Under the pieces are notes generated by a model. It saw nothing but the letters and a program-made list of their open reading frames with translations, was not told the origin of the DNA and did not search any database. A DNA stretch of 37,830 nucleotides. It comes from a bacterium DOLZORAL124_64_63. GTDB taxonomy: Bacteria; Krumholzibacteriota; Krumholzibacteriia; LZORAL124-64-63. Where the stretch lies: the NCBI GenBank assembly GCA_002747875.1, contig PDQT01000299.1:1-37830 (forward strand), in the 5' to 3' direction. The position numbers were made by a program, and so were the translations under genes. Within the stretch, counting starts at the first letter, position 1, and each line of letters begins with the position of its first letter. Positions 33,512 to 37,830 of the stretch are shown here, piece by piece.

Positions 33512-34465
33512 ATGATCCAGTTACCCATGCTCTTTCCCGGCCAGGGATCCCAGACCGTCGGCATGACCGCTGATCTGGCGCAGGCCTCCGGTCCGGCGGC
33601 CGATTTCCTCGGCACCGTCAACGACAGCCTTGACGCCGATCTGCTGACCATCATGCACGAGGGCCCGGCGGAGGTGCTGACCGAAACCCGGAACGCCCAG
33701 CCCGCCATCGTGGCCCATTCGGTGGCCATCGTGAAGGCCCTGGAGGCCCGCGGAATCAAACCCTCCCTGGTGGCGGGCCACAGCGTGGGGGAGTTCGCCG
33801 CCGCGGTGGCCGCCGGGGCGCTGACGCCCGCCGACGGCCTGAAGGTGGTGCGTCGCCGCGGTGAGCTGATGTTCGCCGCCGGCCAGGAGATACCCGGCAC
33901 CATGGCCGCGGTCCTTGGGCTGAAGGGGGAGCAGGTCACGGAAATCTGCGCCCGGGTCACCGCCGAAACCGGCGTGGTGGTCCTGGCCAACCACAATTCC
34001 GCCGCCCAGGTCGTCATTTCCGGAGAGGTGGACGCGGTGGCCGCCGCGGGCCAGGCCCTCAAGGAGGCCGGCGCCCGGCGGGTGCTACCCCTGAACGTCA
34101 GCGGGGCATTCCATTCGCCCCTGCTGGAGGATGCGGCCACCCGCTTCAAGGAATTTCTGAAGGACATTCCCGTGCGGGACGCCCAGGTGCCGCTGGTGGC
34201 CAACGTGACCGCCACGGCCGTCACGGAGGCCGGTACCCTGGCCACCGGTTTCGGTCGGCAACTGACGGCTCCGGTGCGCTGGCACGAGACCATGGAAGCC
34301 CTGTGCGCCGCGGAAAAGGAAGCCCCTGCCGTCGTCCTGGAGGTGGGGCCGGGCAAGGTCCTGGCCAATATGGCCAAGCGGGCCTACCCGCATGTGAAAT
34401 TCATCTCGGTGGGAACCCAGGCCGATCTGGACGGTATCGAGGGTGCCCTGCGGGAAAGTCTCTAA
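33512..34465 (+). CDS. fabD: Malonyl-CoA:ACP transacylase
   Basis: Loads malonyl groups on ACP for fatty-acid elongation. ATG 33512 gives 317 residues; the ORF-track start at 33446 lies within plsX. Motifs are MLFPGQGSQTVGM, the nucleophile Ser91 in GHSVGEFAAAVAAG, the oxyanion-site Arg in RGELM, the catalytic His in GAFHSPLL and the C-terminal EVGPGKVLANMAKR. An AAAAGGA ribosome site precedes it. It lies 19 bases after plsX and 18 before fabG. Confidence 0.95.
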   Translation: MIQLPMLFPGQGSQTVGMTADLAQASGPAADFLGTVNDSLDADLLTIMHEGPAEVLTETRNAQPAIVAHSVAIVKALEARGIKPSLVAGHSVGEFAAAVAAGALTPADGLKVVRRRGELMFAAGQEIPGTMAAVLGLKGEQVTEICARVTAETGVVVLANHNSAAQVVISGEVDAVAAAGQALKEAGARRVLPLNVSGAFHSPLLEDAATRFKEFLKDIPVRDAQVPLVANVTATAVTEAGTLATGFGRQLTAPVRWHETMEALCAAEKEAPAVVLEVGPGKVLANMAKRAYPHVKFISVGTQADLDGIEGALRESL

Positions 34466-34483
34466 GAGGAAGGGGCCACAGCC

Positions 34484-35215
34484 ATGAGCAATGGAGCGGT
34501 CATCGTCACGGGAGCCAGTCGGGGTATCGGAACCGCCATCGCGCGGGAACTGGCGGCCGCCGGCTATGATCTGGCCCTGGTGGCCCGCAGCGAGGGCCCT
34601 TTGCGGGAACTGGCCGGAGAGCTGGATGGCCCGGTGAAGGTGCGGGCCTACCCCGGAGATATCGCCGACTGGGAGACCGTCGAAGGTATCGTCACCCGGG
34701 TGAACGAGGATTTCGGCAGGGTGTACGGGCTGGTCAACAACGCCGGCGTAACCCAGGACGGGCTCTTCGTGCGCATGAGCCCCGAGGCTTGGGGCAAGCC
34801 CATCGATATCAATCTGAATGGGACCTTCCACTTTACAAGGGCTGTCGCACCGCTTATGATGCGCCAGCGCGACGGGCGGATCATCAACATCTCGTCCGTG
34901 ATTGGCGTGACCGGTAATGCCGGTCAGGCCAATTATGCCGCCTCCAAGGCTGGCATCATCGCCCTGACCAAGTCGGTGGCCAAGGAACTGGGCGGCCGTG
35001 GGGTGACCGCGAACGCGATCGCTCCCGGCTTTATCACCACCGACATGACCGAAGACCTTCCACAGAAGGTCCGCACGGAAATGCTTAGCCGGATCCCTTT
35101 GAAGAGGTTTGGCGAGGGCAAGGACGTGGCGGGCGTGGTCAAGTTCCTGCTGTCAACCGAAGCCTCCTACATCACCGCGCAGACGCTGGTGGTCGATGGC
35201 GGCATGATCGCTTAA
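34484..35215 (+). CDS. fabG: 3-oxoacyl-ACP reductase FabG
   Basis: NADPH-dependent short-chain dehydrogenase that reduces 3-oxoacyl-ACP. The 243 residues carry cofactor motif TGASRGIG (9-16), NNAG (85-88) and the catalytic Ser138, Tyr151 and Lys155 in NISSV and [13 protein letters not shown] is at the C-terminus. ATG 34484 follows an AGGAAGGGG ribosome site. It is followed by acpP after 32 bases. Confidence 0.96.
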   Translation: MSNGAVIVTGASRGIGTAIARELAAAGYDLALVARSEGPLRELAGELDGPVKVRAYPGDIADWETVEGIVTRVNEDFGRVYGLVNNAGVTQDGLFVRMSPEAWGKPIDINLNGTFHFTRAVAPLMMRQRDGRIINISSVIGVTGNAGQANYAASKAGIIALTKSVAKELGGRGVTANAIAPGFITTDMTEDLPQKVRTEMLSRIPLKRFGEGKDVAGVVKFLLSTEASYITAQTLVVDGGMIA

Positions 35216-35247
35216 AACCCACACGTTACCCAGGAGGGCAACACACA

Positions 35248-35484
35248 ATGGCCAGCATTCAGGAACAGGTGTACGAGATCATTCAGCGCAAGCTCACGGT
35301 GAACGCTGAGCAGATCACCCCCGAAGCTTCCTTCACCGAGGACCTCGGCGCCGACAGTCTCGACACCGTCGAACTGGTGATGGACCTGGAAGAGCAGTTC
35401 AACATCACCATTCCCGAGGAAGAGCAGGAGAACCTGAAGACCGTTCAGGACGCCATCGATTACCTCGAGCAGCATCTGGACTAG
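35248..35484 (+). CDS. acpP: Acyl carrier protein
   Basis: Acidic carrier of growing acyl chains. The 78 residues include the phosphopantetheine site Ser37 in [14 protein letters not shown], and the protein is strongly acidic as usual. ATG 35248 is preceded by AGGAGGG. A stem-loop lies just after the stop, and a 169-base gap separates it from fabF, consistent with acpP being transcribed in excess over its neighbours. Confidence 0.97.
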   Translation: MASIQEQVYEIIQRKLTVNAEQITPEASFTEDLGADSLDTVELVMDLEEQFNITIPEEEQENLKTVQDAIDYLEQHLD

Positions 35485-35500
35485 ATCGGTTCTCGCCCGT

Positions 35501-35521
35501 TTCCGCCCCGTCGGGGTGGAA
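35501..35521 (+). other. Stem-loop downstream of acpP
   Basis: TTCCGCCCC pairs with GGGGTGGAA around a GTC loop (9 bp, one G-T pair), 16 bases after the acpP stop. There is no T-run directly after it. It may stabilise a short acpP mRNA or act as a partial terminator. Confidence 0.5.
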
Positions 35522-35615
35522 GGTGGGAACATGTCCACGCTGAAACTGTTTTTCCGGTCCCGTAACTGGTCAGAAGCCTGTTCAGTTGGGGACCGGAATT
35601 GGTATTCGCCGGAAG

Positions 35616-35635
35616 GGCCGCAGGGCCCTGCGGCC
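35616..35635. promoter_or_regulatory. 20-bp perfect palindrome upstream of fabF
   Basis: GGCCGCAGGGCCCTGCGGCC is a perfect inverted repeat without a spacer, ending 18 bases before the fabF TTG and just ahead of its GGAGG ribosome site. It could be an operator for a dimeric regulator or an RNA hairpin that affects fabF translation. Function inferred only. Confidence 0.5.
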
Positions 35636-35653
35636 TCGTCGCGGAGGTAGGAT

Positions 35654-36892
35654 TTGAAGCACCGTAAAGTCGTCATCACGGGCCTGGGTATGGTCACCGC
35701 CGTCGGGAACGATCGGGACACTGCCTGGGAGGCCCTCAAGGCCGCCCAAAACGGTATCGGCCCCATCGAAAGTTTCGACACCGAGTCTTTCAAGGTCCAC
35801 TTCGCCGGCGAGGTGAAGGGTTTCGACCCCCATGTTTGCATGGACCCCAAGGAGGCCCGCAAGGCCGATCGCTTCTGCCAGTTGGCCGTGGGGGCCAGCG
35901 TGCAGGCCATGGACCAGGCCGACATCACCGAGGTGGAGGACCCCTACCGGGCCGGGGTGATCATCGGCAGCGGCATCGGCGGCATGCTCACCTTCGAAGA
36001 GCAGCACAGCAAATTGCTGAACCGCGGGGCCCGCGGTGTTTCTCCCATGTTCATCCCCATGATGATCGGGGACATGGCCAGCGGGCTGGTCAGCATCCGT
36101 TACGGCTTCCGGGGCGCCAACTTCTGCACCGTCAGCGCCTGTGCCAGCGGTGGTCACGCCATCGCTGCGGCCTACGACCAGATCGTGCTGGGGCATGCGG
36201 ATGTCATGATTACCGGTGGCGCCGAGGCGGCCGTGTGCCCCATGGCCCTGGCCGGTTTCGCCAACATGCGCGCCCTGAGCACCCGCAATGACGATCCCGC
36301 CACCGCCAGCCGCCCCTTCGATGCGGAACGCGACGGCTTCGTGTTGGGCGAGGGCGCCGGCATCCTGGTCATCGAGTCCGAGGAGCACGCTCTGAAGCGT
36401 GGCGCCAACATCCTGGGCTACCTGTGTGGCTACGGCGCCACCGGGGATGCCTACCACATGACCCAGCCCGACAACGAAGGCAAGGGCGCGTACGGCAGCA
36501 TGGCCCAGGCCCTGCGGGTGGCCGGTCTCAAGCCGGAGCAGGTGGGGTATATCAACGCCCACGGCACCAGCACCCACTTCAACGACAAGATCGAAAGCCG
36601 CGCCATCCGGCAGGTCTTTGGCGATCATGCCGACAAGTTGAAGGTCAGCAGCACCAAGAGCATGGTGGGGCATCTCCTGGGGGCCGCCGGGGCCATCGAG
36701 GCCGCCATCACCACCCTGGCTCTAAAAGAGGGCATCTTGCCGCCGACAATCAATTACCAGAACCCGGATGCGGAATGCGATCTCTTCTACTGCCCGAACG
36801 AGGCTGTCGCCGAAGAGGTGGATTTCGCCCTGTCGAACTCCTTCGGATTTGGCGGGCACAACGTCACGCTGTGCCTGGGCGCCGCCCGCTGA
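35654..36892 (+). CDS. fabF: Beta-ketoacyl-ACP synthase II
   Basis: Condensing enzyme that elongates acyl-ACP with malonyl-ACP. The 412 residues carry the nucleophile Cys163 in TVSACASGGHAI, catalytic His in NAHGTST and SMVGHLLGAAG, and the C-terminal SNSFGFGGHNVTL loop. TTG 35654 is fixed by GGAGG six bases upstream. FabF length and order before rnc are standard. It may be the only condensing enzyme in this cluster. Confidence 0.96.
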   Translation: MKHRKVVITGLGMVTAVGNDRDTAWEALKAAQNGIGPIESFDTESFKVHFAGEVKGFDPHVCMDPKEARKADRFCQLAVGASVQAMDQADITEVEDPYRAGVIIGSGIGGMLTFEEQHSKLLNRGARGVSPMFIPMMIGDMASGLVSIRYGFRGANFCTVSACASGGHAIAAAYDQIVLGHADVMITGGAEAAVCPMALAGFANMRALSTRNDDPATASRPFDAERDGFVLGEGAGILVIESEEHALKRGANILGYLCGYGATGDAYHMTQPDNEGKGAYGSMAQALRVAGLKPEQVGYINAHGTSTHFNDKIESRAIRQVFGDHADKLKVSSTKSMVGHLLGAAGAIEAAITTLALKEGILPPTINYQNPDAECDLFYCPNEAVAEEVDFALSNSFGFGGHNVTLCLGAAR

Positions 36893-36921
36893 GCCGTTGA
36901 GGGAGGACGGAGCCTTCTGAT

Positions 36922-37764
36922 ATGGGATTGAAAGACAGTTTGCAGCAGATCCTGACCCGGCTGAGCGGCCCCGCCCCGGCCGGGTCCGGTTCTGCTCCTG
37001 TCAGCCCTTCGGACGCCACCACGGGGGGCGCTCCGGCCGTCGATTCTCACCAACTGGACGCTCTCGAGGCCAAGCTGGGCTACCATTTCCGCGACCGCTC
37101 GCTGCTGACCAACGCCCTGCTGCACCGCAGCCACATCCACGTCACCGGCCAGGACCGTGAACAGAGCAACGAACGCCTGGAATTCCTGGGGGACGCGGTG
37201 CTGGGCCTGGTCGTCAACGAGCAGCTTTTCCACCAGTACCCCGACCGCAGCGAAGGGGACTTGACGAAGATGAAAAGCCTGCTGGTCTGCGGTGCGCGCC
37301 TTTCCGAGGTGGCGACGAGCTTCGATCTGGGTATCCATATCCGGATGAGCCGCAGCGAGGCCGCCACCGGGGGACGCCAGCGCAGCAGCATCCTGGCCGA
37401 CACCACCGAGGCCCTTATCGGGGCCGTGTATCTGGATGGGGGGCTGCCCTCGGCCAAGGCCGTGATCCGGCGGGTGGTGCTGGCGGGCAGCGACAACGTC
37501 CTGGCCCGCCGCAGCCTGGGCAACTACAAGAGCCGCCTGCAGGAACTGATCCAGTCACGCTACAAGAGCCCACCGCGTTACAAGGTCCTGGATGTGAGCG
37601 GCCCGGACCATGCCCGCACCTTCCGGGTGGCCGTCACCTTCAACGGGACGGTCATGGGCGAGGGCGGCGGCCGCAACAAGAAAGCCGCCGAGCAGCACGC
37701 GGCCCGGGCGGCCCTGGAGCGTCTGGAAGAAGAACCGGATTTTCTGGACGGCCCCCAGGAGTAG
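36922..37764 (+). CDS. rnc: Ribonuclease III
   Basis: Double-stranded RNA endonuclease for rRNA and mRNA processing. The 280 residues comprise a variable Pro/Ser/Gly/Ala-rich N-terminal extension (about 1-45), the RNase III domain with signature NERLEFLGDAVLGLVV and second metal-binding region DTTEALIGAVYLDGG, and a C-terminal dsRBD (YKSRLQELIQSRYKSPPRYKV, then GRNKKAAEQHAARAAL). Typical RNase III is about 225-250 residues, so the N-terminus is longer than usual. ATG 36922 is preceded by GGAGGACGGAGCC. Confidence 0.95.
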   Translation: MGLKDSLQQILTRLSGPAPAGSGSAPVSPSDATTGGAPAVDSHQLDALEAKLGYHFRDRSLLTNALLHRSHIHVTGQDREQSNERLEFLGDAVLGLVVNEQLFHQYPDRSEGDLTKMKSLLVCGARLSEVATSFDLGIHIRMSRSEAATGGRQRSSILADTTEALIGAVYLDGGLPSAKAVIRRVVLAGSDNVLARRSLGNYKSRLQELIQSRYKSPPRYKVLDVSGPDHARTFRVAVTFNGTVMGEGGGRNKKAAEQHAARAALERLEEEPDFLDGPQE

Positions 37765-37830
37765 GCCGCGGAACCGACCCGCGGAACCCCGAAGCAAAGG
37801 ATCGTATCATCAACCATGCCAACCACATTC

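Noticed and set aside
31678-34377. Open frame of 899 codons on the - strand across DUF177, rpmF, plsX and fabD
   Set aside because: Its translation is low-complexity and matches no family I recognise. It is an antisense shadow of GC-rich genes whose + strand products are unmistakable.
37816-37830. Possible start of a further gene (ATGCCAACCACATTC) at the right edge
   Set aside because: Only five codons are visible and the ribosome site is poorly placed; it cannot be supported.

Overview
The window is about 37.8 kb of GC-rich, gene-dense chromosomal DNA. Nearly all of it is coding and all genes but one are on the + strand. I see no insertion sequence, phage gene, CRISPR array, tRNA or rRNA. 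The organism looks like a diderm (Gram-negative) bacterium. It has an outer-membrane secretin (pilQ) and the separate kinase and adenylyltransferase for ADP-heptose, an LPS core sugar. The type IV pilus (T4P) genes follow the order known from Myxococcus xanthus (pilB-T-C-S-R-A, ABC transporter, pilD, pilM-N-O-P-Q). GC content, start-codon use and several details (DUF3467, a cyclic 2,3-diphosphoglycerate synthetase-like protein) would suit Myxococcota or other deltaproteobacterial relatives, or an FCB-type candidate phylum such as Krumholzibacteriota or Eisenbacteria. I cannot settle this without a search.

Region 1 (1-16.9 kb) is a complete T4P locus: extension and retraction motors (pilB, partial at the window edge, and pilT), platform (pilC), two-component system (pilS, pilR), two class III pilins flanking a pilin-like protein that has lost its processing site, an ABC transporter with a membrane-anchored TPR-like protein, prepilin peptidase (pilD) and the alignment/secretin operon pilMNOPQ. 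Three intergenic regions carry near-perfect sigma-54 promoters (TGGCAY-N5-WTGC with exact GG-N10-GC spacing): before the first pilin, before the ABC/pilD operon and before pilM. They sit beside a sigma-54 activator (PilR). A dyad GCAA-A-TTGC inside a shared 20-nt block occurs upstream of both pilR and pilA and is a candidate PilR site. This suggests a locally encoded PilSR/sigma-54 regulon covering pilin, assembly and transporter units.

Region 2 (16.9-20.4 kb) holds housekeeping genes: aroK, rsmD, coaD, obgE and dprA. Region 3 (20.5-24.0 kb) is an ABC exporter operon with one ATPase and two ABC-2 permeases. Region 4 (24.0-27.6 kb) has the only - strand gene (DUF3467), a proton-dependent oligopeptide transporter and the split heptose genes rfaE1/rfaE2. 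Region 5 (27.6-31.6 kb) has a cyclic 2,3-diphosphoglycerate synthetase-like P-loop protein, succinyl-CoA synthetase sucC-sucD and ndk. Region 6 (31.7-37.8 kb) is the DUF177-rpmF-plsX-fabD-fabG-acpP-fabF-rnc fatty-acid cluster, with rpmF too short for the ORF track and fabH absent from its usual place.

The most interesting signals are the three sigma-54 promoters with their putative PilR box, the pilin paralogue lacking a prepilin signal, and the ABC/TPR module embedded in the pilus locus. No stretch longer than about 300 bases lacks a gene. The longest gaps (7220-7493, 24379-24629, 12283-12520, 5538-5737) carry promoters, a terminator and motif copies described below.
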